Shown here: piece by piece, positions 54,732 through 64,000 of the stretch
Position numbering within the stretch: position 1 is the stretch's first letter
How the letters are laid out: each line of letters opens with the position of its first letter
NCBI GenBank assembly: GCA_000635015.1
Contig: JFMR01000108.1
Location: forward strand, 1 to 64,000
DNA: 64,000 nt
Source: Prochlorococcus sp. scB243_498I20
Lineage (GTDB): Bacteria; Cyanobacteriota; Cyanobacteriia; PCC-6307; Cyanobiaceae
Reading direction: 5' to 3'
Notes under the pieces: generated by a model
Seen by the model: the letters and a program-made list of their open reading frames with translations, nothing else
What the model was told of the DNA's origin: nothing
The model's database searches: none
Position numbers and translations under genes: made by a program

Positions 54732-56057
54732 TTAAAATTCTAAATCAGAAATTTCTTTTTTTGCAGCAATACTTAAAACTTCTGGGTTTGCATCTTTGAC
54801 CAAAACATCATCTTCAATTCTTATCCCTATACCTTTCCATTTATCTTGTATGAGTGGTTGTCCCTTGGGGACTGGAATCCTATCACTTATATAAATCCCA
54901 GGTTCTACGGTAAGGATCATTCCATTCTGTAATGGCACTTCATAGTCTCCCATTCTGTATGCTCCAACATCATGAACATCTAAGCCAAGCCAATGTCCAG
55001 TTCTATGCATGTAAAGATGTTTATAAGATTGATTCTCAATTATCTCCTCAGTACTGCCCGACAATAAACCAATTTCTTTTAATCCTTCTATCAGAATTTT
55101 TAATGCAACATTATGGACAGCACTAGAATTTGATCCCTTTACAGCACTTTTAATTGCATTTTTCTGCGCACTCAATACTATCTCATAGATAATTTTTTGC
55201 TCATTAGAAAATTTTCCACCTATTGGAATAGTTCTTGTTATGTCTCCATTGTAATAATCATTTAGTGAGCAGCCAGCATCCACCAACAATAAATCTTCCT
55301 TCTTCAAGGGTGAGTTGTTTAAAGTGTAATGCAAAATACATGCATTATCTCCTGCAGCAACAATAGAGTTATAAGCTGGCCCTCTCGCCCCTTTTTCCAA
55401 AAAGAATCCCTCTAGAAGCCCCTGAATTTGTCTTTCATTATTCTTTGATGAGATAGATTTTCTAACTAATTCATGGGCTTCGGCTGAAATCTGTATAGCC
55501 TCTCTCATTCTTTTAATTTCAAATTCACTTTTAATTAATCTCATCTCATTTAAATAAATTTCTGGAGATTTTATAGAATTTCCACCAGTGCCTAATCTTG
55601 AGCGATTTTCAAGTTGTTGTGAAAAAATTTCCAGTATTATTTTCTCAACTGATGGATGCTTACCAATAGAAAAAACAAGTTCGTCAGAACCATTTATATA
55701 GGCTGGGAGTAAATCTTTTAATTCGTTTATTGAGTGAGCCTTATCAGCATTAAACTCTTTTTCAGCACCTTCTAAACCCCATCTAAAGCCATGCCAGACT
55801 TCGCTTATAACATCTTTAGGAGCAACAAACATAATAAATCTCTCTCCCTTTGGCTTATGCGATAAGAAAAGAGCGATTGCATCTGGCTCATCGAAACCGG
55901 TTAAATACCAAAAATTACTATCTTGTCTAAAAGGATATTCACAATCAGCATGATGCTTTACCAGACTAGCACCAGGGATAATAGCAGCTTTTCCATTTAA
56001 TTTATTGAGGAAGATTTCTCTTCTTTCTTCAAAAACTTTATTTTCAGGTTTAAACAT
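54732..56057 (-). CDS. pepP: Xaa-Pro aminopeptidase (aminopeptidase P)
   Basis: 441 residues. An N-terminal creatinase-like domain (ADCEYPFRQDSNFWYLTGFD) is followed by the pita-bread domain with the five metal ligands: LLVDAGCSLNDYYNGDITRT (two Asp), HRTGHWLGLDVHD (His), ILTVEPGIY (Glu) and GIRIEDDVLV (Glu). It removes N-terminal residues before proline with two Mn ions. Full length and intact. Confidence 0.95.
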   Translation of the reverse strand: MFKPENKVFEERREIFLNKLNGKAAIIPGASLVKHHADCEYPFRQDSNFWYLTGFDEPDAIALFLSHKPKGERFIMFVAPKDVISEVWHGFRWGLEGAEKEFNADKAHSINELKDLLPAYINGSDELVFSIGKHPSVEKIILEIFSQQLENRSRLGTGGNSIKSPEIYLNEMRLIKSEFEIKRMREAIQISAEAHELVRKSISSKNNERQIQGLLEGFFLEKGARGPAYNSIVAAGDNACILHYTLNNSPLKKEDLLLVDAGCSLNDYYNGDITRTIPIGGKFSNEQKIIYEIVLSAQKNAIKSAVKGSNSSAVHNVALKILIEGLKEIGLLSGSTEEIIENQSYKHLYMHRTGHWLGLDVHDVGAYRMGDYEVPLQNGMILTVEPGIYISDRIPVPKGQPLIQDKWKGIGIRIEDDVLVKDANPEVLSIAAKKEISDLEF

Positions 56058-56131
56058 AGATTGTGTATTGGCGTGTTTAAAAAAAAAATGGAAGAATGAA
56101 TTAATACAGATTTAGTAACTAATCTATTTTA

Positions 56132-57109
56132 ATGGAACCAAGTGTTTACGGTTTAATTGTTCTTATAGTAATTATCTTAATTGGGTCAGCATGTTGTTCG
56201 GGAGTAGAAGCGGCTTTTTTAGCTGTAAATTCTATTCGAATTCTAGAGATAGCCTCTAAACAAAAACCAAAGAGTTCTGCAAATCAACTTCTTAAACTTA
56301 GAAAACATCTTGGAAGAACATTAACTGTAATTACTATTACTAATAATGGATTTAACATAATTGGAAGTCTTATTTTAGGTGTATATGGAGCATTGGTTAT
56401 TAATAGTAGTTATGGCCTAACCCTGTTTTCAATTTCTTTTTACATACTAGTCGTATTGGTAGGAGAAGTACTTCCTAAGGCCCTTGGTACAAGATTCTCA
56501 GTTCAAATAGCATTATTATCAGTTCCTATCTTGAGAATATTGCATACTTTAATGAAGCCATTTTTAGTATTAATAGAACAAATATTTCCAGTTATTACGG
56601 CAGAAAATGAAATTTCAACAGATGAAGAAGAAATTAGACAAATGGCAAAAATTGGAAGCCAAAAAGGTTTGATAGAAGCTGATGAAGCAGCAATGATATT
56701 TAAGGTTTTTCAATTAAATGATTTAAAAGCTAAAGATTTAATGATCCCTAGAGTATCAGCACCTTGTCTTGATGGGTCTTCGAATCTTAAAGAAATTTCA
56801 AAACTTATAATGGGCGATAACTCTCCATGGTGGGTTATTTTGGGAGATAAAGTTGACAAAATACAGGGTGTAGTTCCCCGTGAGAGAATGCTAGCAGAAT
56901 TAATTAATGGAGAAAATAAAAAATTATTGTCAGAAATTTGCGAACCTGTGGACTACATTCCCGAAATGATTAAGGCAGATCAATTATTAACAAGATTTGA
57001 CAAGAATCATAAAGGAGTGAAAGTAGTAGTAGATGAATTTGGAGGATTCGTGGGCATTATTGGTGCAGAAGCTGTGTTATCAGTTTTAGCTGGCTGGTGG
57101 AAAAAATAA
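56132..57109 (+). CDS. CNNM/DUF21 hemolysin-like membrane protein
   Basis: 325 residues. The N-terminal DUF21 domain has three to four helices (SACCSGVEAAFLAVNSIR; VVLVGEVLPKALGTRFS), followed by a linker EEEIRQMAKIGSQKGLIEAD and two CBS-type repeats (DLMIPRVSAPCLDG; VVVDEFGGFVGIIGAEAVL). CNNM/CorB-like proteins relate to Mg or other divalent ion export; the C-terminal CorC domain is absent. It precedes the GTPase gene by 3 bases. Confidence 0.88.
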   Translation: MEPSVYGLIVLIVIILIGSACCSGVEAAFLAVNSIRILEIASKQKPKSSANQLLKLRKHLGRTLTVITITNNGFNIIGSLILGVYGALVINSSYGLTLFSISFYILVVLVGEVLPKALGTRFSVQIALLSVPILRILHTLMKPFLVLIEQIFPVITAENEISTDEEEIRQMAKIGSQKGLIEADEAAMIFKVFQLNDLKAKDLMIPRVSAPCLDGSSNLKEISKLIMGDNSPWWVILGDKVDKIQGVVPRERMLAELINGENKKLLSEICEPVDYIPEMIKADQLLTRFDKNHKGVKVVVDEFGGFVGIIGAEAVLSVLAGWWKK

Positions 57110-57112
57110 ATC

Positions 57113-58354
57113 ATGAAACAATTTAAAATTAAAAAAAATTATTTACTTTTAAAAAATTGGTGGGAGACTATTGATCTTACCAACTATGAAAAAAGTTATT
57201 TTAATAGGGACATAATTTCTTTTAATCAACAACTTTTTAGGCTCAAAGAAGAAAAAATAAGAATTGGCGCATATGGTAAATCAGGCGTAGGGAAATCTTC
57301 TGTTTTAAATTCTTTATTAGAAAAAGATATATTTAAAACAGATATTATCAACGGGACCACAAGAGAAATTAAGGCTGAAGAATGGAAATTTAAAGATCAA
57401 TCACTCAACAGTATAGAGTTACTAGATTCTCCAGGATTTGATTTCTGCGATATTAAATTCCCAGATAAAGTTTATTGCTCTATAAATCACTCAGATCTTA
57501 TTTTATTTATAGTTTCGGGAGATTTAAATAGAAATGAGTTAAACGAAATCAGCTCTTTTATAAAAGATGGAAAAAAAATTATTTTAATAATAAACAAAAT
57601 CGATCTATTTAATAAAAATGAATTAAAAGAAATAATTGAAAATATAAAGTTTAAGCTTCCAAAAGATTTAAATATTCCAATAATCATTAATAATGAAAAC
57701 AATCTTAAAAATTACATAGCAAAATTAATCAATCAATATGGTGAGATACTATTAACAATAAATTCTATTCAATTGGCTGACAAATTGTTTCTGAAAATAA
57801 AAGAGCAAAGATTGAAAAGAAGGCAGAAATTAGCTCAATCAACTATTGGTAAATTTTCGACTATAAAGGCATCCGCAGTAGCTCTTAATCCTTTTATTTT
57901 ATTTGATGTTGCTGGTAGTTTTGCACTAGATACTGCACTGATTAACGAATTAAGTAAGATTTACGGCTTAAAGTTGAAAGGTGAATCTACAAGAAAAATA
58001 TTTAAAAATATATCCATTAATAATTTATTTTTGGGAATCACTCAAGTCGGCGTTAATACCTCTTTCAACCTTATTAAGAAACTAATTCTTATAACAGCAC
58101 CTTTTACTAACGGGCTTTCATTATTACCCTATGGACCCGTAGCAATTATTCAAGCTGCAATCGCGATATACTCTACAAAAATTCTAGGGAAATTAGCAGC
58201 AAAAGAGATATTTGTAAGAAGCAAAGCTTCTTTTATAGAACCTGCTATTTTGATCCAAAATATGAATTTTAATGACCCAGAGATTTTTAACTACATAAAT
58301 ATTTATTTTTCAAGTAGAAATTTAAATAATAATTTTGTTAGTTTTCTACCTTAA
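57113..58354 (+). CDS. GTPase with C-terminal DUF697-like membrane domain
   Basis: 413 residues. G1 is GAYGKSGVGKSSVLNSLL (about 53-70), G3 is LLDSPGFD, G4 is NKID. The second half has long hydrophobic helices (SAVALNPFILFDVAGSFALD, LPYGPVAIIQAAIAIYSTK) as in DUF697/YcjF-type proteins. Likely a membrane-associated GTPase of the Era/TrmE-like group. Co-directional with the CNNM gene upstream and nadD downstream, so it may be in one unit with them. Confidence 0.85.
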   Translation: MKQFKIKKNYLLLKNWWETIDLTNYEKSYFNRDIISFNQQLFRLKEEKIRIGAYGKSGVGKSSVLNSLLEKDIFKTDIINGTTREIKAEEWKFKDQSLNSIELLDSPGFDFCDIKFPDKVYCSINHSDLILFIVSGDLNRNELNEISSFIKDGKKIILIINKIDLFNKNELKEIIENIKFKLPKDLNIPIIINNENNLKNYIAKLINQYGEILLTINSIQLADKLFLKIKEQRLKRRQKLAQSTIGKFSTIKASAVALNPFILFDVAGSFALDTALINELSKIYGLKLKGESTRKIFKNISINNLFLGITQVGVNTSFNLIKKLILITAPFTNGLSLLPYGPVAIIQAAIAIYSTKILGKLAAKEIFVRSKASFIEPAILIQNMNFNDPEIFNYINIYFSSRNLNNNFVSFLP

Positions 58355-58362
58355 AACTTAAA

Positions 58363-58941
58363 ATGGAAGGAAGCATTGCTTTATTTGGTACAAGTGCTGA
58401 TCCACCTACAATTGGACACAAAAAAATTCTTGAAGAATTATCCAAAATTTATGCTTTTACCATTAGCTATGTGAGCAACAACCCCCAAAAAAAGCACATA
58501 GAGGATATCTCAATTCGTAGCTATTTATTAAAAACTCTTATTGATGATTTAGATAATCCGAAAATTTTATTTAATCAAAAAATAAGTAGCCAATGGGCAA
58601 TAGAGTCAATCAAAAAATGTAAAGAAATTTATAAATTTAATAATTTAGATTTTGTAATTGGGAGTGATTTAATTAAGGATATTTTCTACTGGAAAAATTT
58701 CGACAAAATTATTTTGGAGGTAAGTTTTTTTATAATCTTAAGAGAGGGATATCCTCTTGAATCAAATACTCTTAAAATGTTAGAAACTTATAGAGTGAAG
58801 TTTAATATTTCAACCATCAAAACCCCAAATATTTCAAGTTCCAAGTTTAGATTAAATTTTAATTGTTCTAATTTACCTTCGTCGTTAATAGATATAGTTA
58901 AGAGGAATAATTTATATAAATCCATCAAATTAGTTGAATGA
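58363..58941 (+). CDS. nadD: nicotinate-nucleotide adenylyltransferase
   Basis: 192 residues. IALFGTSADPPTIGHKKIL contains the nucleotidyltransferase loop; the usual HxGH is T16-I-G-H19, a form I recall for cyanobacterial NadD. FVIGSDLIKDIFYWKNF and the late NISSSKFR (ISSTxIR-like) motif are present. It makes deamido-NAD from nicotinate mononucleotide. The stop overlaps the nadE start by 4 bases. Confidence 0.88.
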   Translation: MEGSIALFGTSADPPTIGHKKILEELSKIYAFTISYVSNNPQKKHIEDISIRSYLLKTLIDDLDNPKILFNQKISSQWAIESIKKCKEIYKFNNLDFVIGSDLIKDIFYWKNFDKIILEVSFFIILREGYPLESNTLKMLETYRVKFNISTIKTPNISSSKFRLNFNCSNLPSSLIDIVKRNNLYKSIKLVE

Positions 58942-60635
58942 AATTTTTACTTGCCCAAATAAATCCAGTTGTTGGAGATTTAGAGGGCAATGCAAAAAAA
59001 ATACTTAATATTGCTTCGAAAGCTAGCTCAATTTCTGCTGATTTTGTTCTTACACCAGAATTATCATTATGGGGATATCCTGCAAATGACTTACTTTTTA
59101 AAAAAAATTTAATCAAAAATCAATACCAAATTCTTGATCAATTAGCTTTAGATATTAATAAAAAATATGGCAACTTAAGCATCTCAATCGGAATAGCTGA
59201 GAAGGTAAATGATTCTTTTTTTCCTAATCTTTATAATTCTATTGCGTTGGTTGAGGGCGGTGAATGGAAAATAATTGCTCGGAAAATTATTCTTCCCACT
59301 TATGAAGTATTTGATGAGAAAAGATACTTTAGATCAGAAGAAAAAGTTTCCGTATTGATTAAACAAATTAAAAATAAAACTTGGCGACTTGGCTTTACTA
59401 TATGTGAGGATTTATGGGTCAACAAAGATATAGAAGGTAGAGGAATCCATAGAAAAAATCCCATTATTGATTTAAAGAAAAAAAAAGTTGATCTTTTAGT
59501 AAATTTATCAGCCTCCCCATATACTCTGAAAAAGTTAGAGCTAAGATCCAAGGTTTCCAGTTTTGCTGCACAATATCTTCATGTACCGCTGATTTATGTC
59601 AACCAGATTGGAGCAAATGATAATTTAATTTTTGATGGAAATAGTTTTATTCTTGATAAGAATGGATCTAAAATTAAGCAATTAAAATCTTTTTCGGAAG
59701 ATCTCTCCAGCTGGGAAATTGAGCAAACAAAACCTGAAAAAAATGAATTTAAAAACTCCGAAATGTCATCAATTTTTGATGCATTAGTCCTTGGTGTTAA
59801 AGATTATGCAAAAAAATGTGGATTTAAAACAGCTTTAGTTGGATTAAGTGGTGGTATTGATTCAGCACTTGTCTCAGCAATTGCTTCAGCGGCTCTAGGA
59901 AGTGAAAATGTTTATTGCGTTTCAATGCCCTCTAAGTGGAGCTCATCTCATTCAAAGAGTGATGCAAAAGATTTAGCAAGAAGGTTAAAGATAAGTTTCA
60001 AGAGCATTCCAATTGAAAACTTGATGACCTCTTTTGAAGAATCATTCATAAGAACCATATCTTTCGAGATGGCGGAAATAACAAATCAAAATATACAGTC
60101 AAGGATAAGAGGCACACTTCTTATGGCTTTAGCAAATCAAGAAAAGCATTTGTTACTCTCAACAGGCAATAAATCAGAACTAGCCGTAGGATATTGCACA
60201 CTTTATGGTGATATGAATGGAGGATTATCTGTAATTGGGGATTTATATAAAACTAATGTTTTTAAATTATGCAATTGGCTTGATAGTGAAGATTCAATTA
60301 ATAGTAGAAAGTCATATATGTTAGATACTAGTGTAGATATAATTGGAGAAAATATACGTAAAAAAGCTCCAAGTGCTGAATTAGGGCCTAATCAATTAGA
60401 TACTGATTCTCTTCCACCTTACTCTATTTTAGATAAAATTCTTAAAGGAATTATTGAAGAGAAAAAAGATTTACAACAACTAGAAGAAGATGGTTATAAA
60501 AAAGATTTAATTTTAAAAATTATCTCACTCATAAAAAAAGCGGAATTTAAAAGAAAGCAGGCTCCTCCAATCCTAAAATTAAGCAGTCAATCATTAGGAA
60601 GTGACTGGAGAATTCCCATAGCAATATCTTATTAA
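58938..60635 (+). CDS. nadE: glutamine-dependent NAD+ synthase
   Basis: 565 residues. The N-terminal nitrilase-type glutaminase has Glu in LTPELSLWGYPANDLL, a Lys further on, and the nucleophile Cys in GFTICEDLWV. The C-terminal synthetase has the loop VGLSGGIDSALVSAIA, STGNKSELAVGYCTLYGDM and KAPSAELGPNQLDTDSLPPY. It converts deamido-NAD to NAD, using ammonia from glutamine, the step after NadD, with which it overlaps. Confidence 0.96.
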   Translation: MKFLLAQINPVVGDLEGNAKKILNIASKASSISADFVLTPELSLWGYPANDLLFKKNLIKNQYQILDQLALDINKKYGNLSISIGIAEKVNDSFFPNLYNSIALVEGGEWKIIARKIILPTYEVFDEKRYFRSEEKVSVLIKQIKNKTWRLGFTICEDLWVNKDIEGRGIHRKNPIIDLKKKKVDLLVNLSASPYTLKKLELRSKVSSFAAQYLHVPLIYVNQIGANDNLIFDGNSFILDKNGSKIKQLKSFSEDLSSWEIEQTKPEKNEFKNSEMSSIFDALVLGVKDYAKKCGFKTALVGLSGGIDSALVSAIASAALGSENVYCVSMPSKWSSSHSKSDAKDLARRLKISFKSIPIENLMTSFEESFIRTISFEMAEITNQNIQSRIRGTLLMALANQEKHLLLSTGNKSELAVGYCTLYGDMNGGLSVIGDLYKTNVFKLCNWLDSEDSINSRKSYMLDTSVDIIGENIRKKAPSAELGPNQLDTDSLPPYSILDKILKGIIEEKKDLQQLEEDGYKKDLILKIISLIKKAEFKRKQAPPILKLSSQSLGSDWRIPIAISY

Positions 60636-61690
60636 TCACCATAAGAACATTCTTGGATTTTTTTTAAAGGCCTTTTAACTGAATCAAGGTTGATTCCTTT
60701 TTTGATAGCGAGAATTATGCCTGCAGCTTCTAAATAATTATCAACTTCAAAAAGATTGGGATATTTATAAAACTCATTTGTCACTTTTAATGTATTTTGA
60801 TTTTTTACAGAAATAATATTTAAACCTTTTTCAATCCCCGCTAGTACTGCTTCTCCACCTAGTGCTCCATTAGGAACAACAATAGATTCAATCTGATCAG
60901 GGTGTAGTGAGATTGATTCATTTTTAGCGGGCAATTCAACGATGTCTGGTGCATTGCTTAACCCAATCAGTACTGAAGGTAAAAAGGTGAATCCTATTTC
61001 TTCTGCAGCTGCACGAGGATCTAGATTTTCATTCAATTCAATTGGATTTAAAGCAGGTGCGTGAGCACAGGGAACTTTTAAAAATTTGCTAATTAAATGA
61101 CTTATAACTGCTTCGACTCCAGAAATAGGATCAACCCCTTTCCCCTCTCGATAGATATTTGTCTCTAAAGAATCTGAATCATCTGGAAATTTTGCCACAA
61201 TTGCTATTGCCGTAACTCCTTTTTCTATTAAACATTTTCCAGCCTCAATTAGAGCATCAGGATTTTCAATTGTGCCACCACTGATTTTTGTAGAATCAGG
61301 ATCAATAACTATGTTTAATGGCTTTTTTGTAATCACATAAGAATGAATATTAATACCTAAAGTAGAAACACATGCATCAGCAACTTGTAAATGTCTCACT
61401 AATATTTCTTTTTCAATGGCTGAATCAAAAATTATTCCAATTTTCTGTTGCTTTACCCTTTTTAAACCGATTTCTCCTTTAGCAAGTCGGTCTAAACTAT
61501 AACCCTCAACATAAAAAATATTTTTATCTTTTTCAGAAAGAGTGCCGCCATTCATAACATTTGGATGAGTAATTAAACATCCACTTGCCGATGCTAATAA
61601 TTTAGCGGTTGGAAGTGCATCCCCAGCAAAACCACCTACTTCACAACCAATACCAGTTGGAACAATAAAAATTGTTGGTGAATTTTCCAT
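60632..61690 (-). CDS. DUF3326 family protein
   Basis: 352 residues. IFIVPTGIGCEVGGFAGDAL, KPLNIVIDPDSTKISGGTIE, ATAIAIVAKFPDDSDS-like (here TAIAIVAKFPDDSDSLE) and SIVVPNGALGGEAVLAGIEK are recognisable DUF3326 blocks, a family of cyanobacteria and plants with unknown function. Several Asp and Gly loops suggest an enzyme. Convergent with nadE, overlapping it by 4 bases. Confidence 0.86.
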   Translation of the reverse strand: MENSPTIFIVPTGIGCEVGGFAGDALPTAKLLASASGCLITHPNVMNGGTLSEKDKNIFYVEGYSLDRLAKGEIGLKRVKQQKIGIIFDSAIEKEILVRHLQVADACVSTLGINIHSYVITKKPLNIVIDPDSTKISGGTIENPDALIEAGKCLIEKGVTAIAIVAKFPDDSDSLETNIYREGKGVDPISGVEAVISHLISKFLKVPCAHAPALNPIELNENLDPRAAAEEIGFTFLPSVLIGLSNAPDIVELPAKNESISLHPDQIESIVVPNGALGGEAVLAGIEKGLNIISVKNQNTLKVTNEFYKYPNLFEVDNYLEAAGIILAIKKGINLDSVKRPLKKIQECSYGD

Positions 61691-61717
61691 TATTAAAAAT
61701 AATTCAATTTATATTTT

Positions 61718-61909
61718 TTAATTAACTATGACAGCTTTAATTTTAAGTTTTTTTGTTCCAAAAGAGTCAATAGAATTTTGAATATCAACAATTGACCATC
61801 GAATTAAATCACCTTTTTTTTGTAAATTTGCAATGATAAATTTCCTTAAATTTTTTAATTTTATTGAAACTGGCCAATCTAAATAATAATCAACTGAACT
61901 TAATTTCAT
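61718..61909 (-). CDS. small conserved protein next to ferredoxin (63 aa)
   Basis: 63 residues, basic: KLSSVDYYLDWPVSIKLKNL, then KFIIANLQKKGDLIRWSIVD. The start overlaps the ferredoxin stop by 4 bases (ATGA), so they are co-translated. Alternating hydrophobic residues suggest an alpha/beta mini-domain. Its tie to the ferredoxin hints at a helper role; not established. Confidence 0.72.
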   Translation of the reverse strand: MKLSSVDYYLDWPVSIKLKNLRKFIIANLQKKGDLIRWSIVDIQNSIDSFGTKKLKIKAVIVN

Positions 61910-62232
61910 TTTTGATATTTACCAAATTGATCATTATATAAATCATCTTCGACATCTTTACCAATAACAATATTCAAATCTGATTTAGGATAAGCTACAC
62001 ATAAGAGTGCAAAGCCCTTTTCCCTTAAATCATCATTTAATCCCATCGCATCCTCTTGATCTACAGACCCTTCCAATATCATAGATGCACAATCTGTACA
62101 AACTCCTGAACAACAACTACTTGGTAAATCTATTCCATTCTTTTTTGCCGCTGAAATAATATCTTGATCATCAGAACATAAAAAACTAAAAGTCTTTTCC
62201 TCAAATTGAACTTTGATATTGTATTCAGGCAT
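61906..62232 (-). CDS. [2Fe-2S] plant-type ferredoxin
   Basis: 108 residues with cysteines C40-x4-C45-x2-C48 and C78 (SCCSGVCTDCA, then FALLCVA), the plant-type cluster ligands. An extra Cys (C41) lies in the loop. Compared with PetF (about 97 residues) the C-terminus is longer and charged (VEDDLYNDQFGKYQK). It is likely a specialised electron carrier rather than the main photosynthetic ferredoxin. Confidence 0.92.
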   Translation of the reverse strand: MPEYNIKVQFEEKTFSFLCSDDQDIISAAKKNGIDLPSSCCSGVCTDCASMILEGSVDQEDAMGLNDDLREKGFALLCVAYPKSDLNIVIGKDVEDDLYNDQFGKYQK

Positions 62233-62248
62233 ATCCTAAATCTAATTA

Positions 62249-63199
62249 CTAAACTGCTGAACCTCCTACAACTTCTAATATTTCTTGAGTAATAGCTGCT
62301 TGTCTAGCTTTGTTATAGGTTAGATTCAAAGTACTTGCTAATTCTTTAGCATTATCACTCGCATTATTCATCGCGGTCATCCTGCAAGCGAGTTCTGAAG
62401 CTGCTGACTCTTGAAGAGCTCTTAGTACCTGATTCTGTAAATATAATGGTAATAATGAATCTAATAGTTGATCAGGACTTTGTTCAAAAACAATATCTGA
62501 TGGTAATTTCTCTGAATCACTTTTTTCAATATTTGATTTTTCAACAAGTAACTTACTATCTTTTGTAGTCAACCTAAAAATTTCATCATTTTCCTCAGCA
62601 ATTCCTTGAGGGTCAAGTGGCAATAATGTTTGAACGACAGGCGCGCAGCTTACTAGAGTAATGAATTTCGTGTAAATAATTTCCACCCTATCAGAATTTT
62701 CTGAAAGGAATTCAGCTAAAATCTCATTTGTAACTCCTTCGGAGTCCTTGACTGTGGGTACCTGTTCTAGTTCTTTGAAAGTATTTTTAATTACATATCT
62801 ATCCTTTCTATTTTGAAAATATCCAATAGCTTTCTTCCCTACCAAAATTAAACTTGGCTGGTAACCTTGTTTGACTAATTCTGCGTATCTCATTTCTACC
62901 TTTTTTATAATATTTGTGTTGTAACCACCGCATAAACCTCTATCCGCAGTTATACAAACCAAGGAGATACTCTTTACTTCTCTCTTGGATAATAGAGGAG
63001 AATCCACAGCCTCAAATTGTACTCTAGATTGAATATTTTCTAAGACTCGTGCAAGTTTATCTGCAAAAGGTCTACTCTTAAGTACTTGATCTTGAGCTCT
63101 CCTAACTTTTGCGGCTGCAACAAGTCTCATAGCCTCCGTTATTTTTCTTGTATTTTTAACGGAAACGATTCGATCTCTAATCTCTTTAAGATTTGCCAT
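62249..63199 (-). CDS. atpG: ATP synthase F1 subunit gamma
   Basis: 316 residues. [20 protein letters not shown] and the C-terminal [20 protein letters not shown] helix (rotor shaft) are present, with the cyanobacterial insertion region (about 195-250) and [16 protein letters not shown]. Gamma rotates in the alpha-beta ring. The regulatory Cys pair of plant gamma is not seen. It is 18 bases downstream of atpA. Confidence 0.96.
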   Translation of the reverse strand: MANLKEIRDRIVSVKNTRKITEAMRLVAAAKVRRAQDQVLKSRPFADKLARVLENIQSRVQFEAVDSPLLSKREVKSISLVCITADRGLCGGYNTNIIKKVEMRYAELVKQGYQPSLILVGKKAIGYFQNRKDRYVIKNTFKELEQVPTVKDSEGVTNEILAEFLSENSDRVEIIYTKFITLVSCAPVVQTLLPLDPQGIAEENDEIFRLTTKDSKLLVEKSNIEKSDSEKLPSDIVFEQSPDQLLDSLLPLYLQNQVLRALQESAASELACRMTAMNNASDNAKELASTLNLTYNKARQAAITQEILEVVGGSAV

Positions 63200-63217
63200 T
63201 GTATCTCCTAAATAAAT

Positions 63218-64000
63218 TTAAACTGTGGCAAGCATTGATGATTTAACTTCATTTATCACCTCTTTTAATGTCGCTTCTAATCCATCATTTAATTTCTTTT
63301 CTTTAAGAATCTCTTCTATAAATTCCGCTTTATTTAACTTCAGGTATTCCCTAAGTTCAGTTGCAAATTTAGTAACATCTTCAACTGGAACCTCATCAAT
63401 AAGGCCTTTAACTCCTGCATAAACAACTGCAACTTGTTCTGCAAGGTTCAGTGGAGAGAATTGAGGTTGCTTTAATAGCTCTCTAAGTCTTTTGCCTCGT
63501 TCAAGTTGTTGCTGAGTTGCTTCATCAAGATCAGATGCAAATTGGGAAAAAGCAGCTAGTTCATCAAACTGTGCGAGTTCTAATTTTAAAGTTCCAGCAA
63601 TTTTTTTAATTGCTTTTGTCTGAGCGGCTCCTCCAACACGGCTAACAGAAATACCAACATTAATAGCTGGTCTTAATCCTGAGTTAAATAAATCTGCACT
63701 CAAGAAAATTTGTCCATCTGTAATTGAAATAACATTAGTTGGGATGTAAGCCGAAACGTCCCCTGCCTGAGTTTCAATAATTGGAAGAGCTGTCATAGAA
63801 CCCCCTCCCATAGCATCAGAAAGTTTTGCTGCTCTTTCTAACAATCTACTGTGTAAGTAGAAAACATCTCCTGGGTAAGCCTCTCTTCCTGGTGGTCTTT
63901 TTAAAAGAAGAGACATTTGTCTATAAGCTTGAGCTTGTTTTGTTAGATCATCATAAATAACAAGTGTTGCTTTACCTTGGTACATAAAATGTTCAGCAAT
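63218..64000 (-). CDS. atpA: ATP synthase F1 subunit alpha (5' end outside window)
   Basis: Only the C-terminal part of about 260 residues is inside the window; the frame is open to the right edge and reads through [60 protein letters not shown] and [17 protein letters not shown] are alpha-subunit hallmarks. The full gene should be about 500 residues. Upstream atp genes are expected beyond the edge. Confidence 0.97.

Overview
The window is strongly AT-rich, densely packed and cyanobacterial. The gene content (single-helix high-light-inducible proteins, a PSRP-3/Ycf65 ribosomal protein, DUF1818, DUF2811, DUF3326, DUF2214, split atp operons, many sub-60-residue proteins) points to a high-light-adapted Prochlorococcus. 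This is an inference from family content; no database was searched. No tRNA, rRNA, CRISPR array, transposase or integrase gene was seen.

Layout. 0-10.7 kb: mostly core metabolism: DoxX, a photolyase-type FAD-domain protein, a stand-alone NAD-type DNA ligase adenylation domain, an SDR reductase, murD, pirin, DUF1643/DUF2214, a GAF protein and an HI0933-type flavoprotein. 10.7-23 kb: many tiny membrane or cysteine-containing proteins, two fatty-acid desaturases, a DUF938 methyltransferase and three hli genes; this looks like membrane and light-stress adaptation. 23-26.8 kb: an LptF/G-type permease, a GT2-GtrA glycosyltransferase and a GT87-like membrane protein (envelope glycan work). 27-37.5 kb: an accessory region of very small genes, several in paralogous pairs, several with unusually strong Shine-Dalgarno sequences, plus candidate structured RNAs. 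37.8-43.9 kb: a remnant dienelactone hydrolase gene, then a PhoX phosphatase, TatA and porin block bracketed by an 87-bp imperfect direct repeat that spans the hydrolase/EVE gene junction. 43.9-64 kb: core genes: EVE domain, DUF2811, DUF1818, rpoZ, an Hsp70-like protein, pyrR, gpmI, secG, groEL/groES, atpD/atpC, PSRP-3, pepP, a CNNM protein, a GTPase, nadD/nadE, DUF3326, ferredoxin, atpG and the 3' part of atpA.

How genes may work together. PhoX carries a twin-arginine signal and is followed at once by a TatA gene; the nearby porin could let organic phosphate reach the periplasm. nadD and nadE overlap and make NAD. rpoZ and DUF1818 form one unit, as do groES-groEL, atpD-atpC and atpA-atpG.

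The most interesting signals are: (1) the duplicated hydrolase/EVE junction around the PhoX-TatA-porin block, with a third partial copy beside paired GTTCAC motifs; (2) a pair of 35-39 residue proteins sharing the SAESxYG(E/D)S motif, one with a start codon perfectly complementary to an upstream hairpin loop; (3) a family of tiny proteins with C-x8-C-x3-C; (4) a block of four overlapping or nearly overlapping mini-genes; (5) candidate small RNAs and repeated hairpins.
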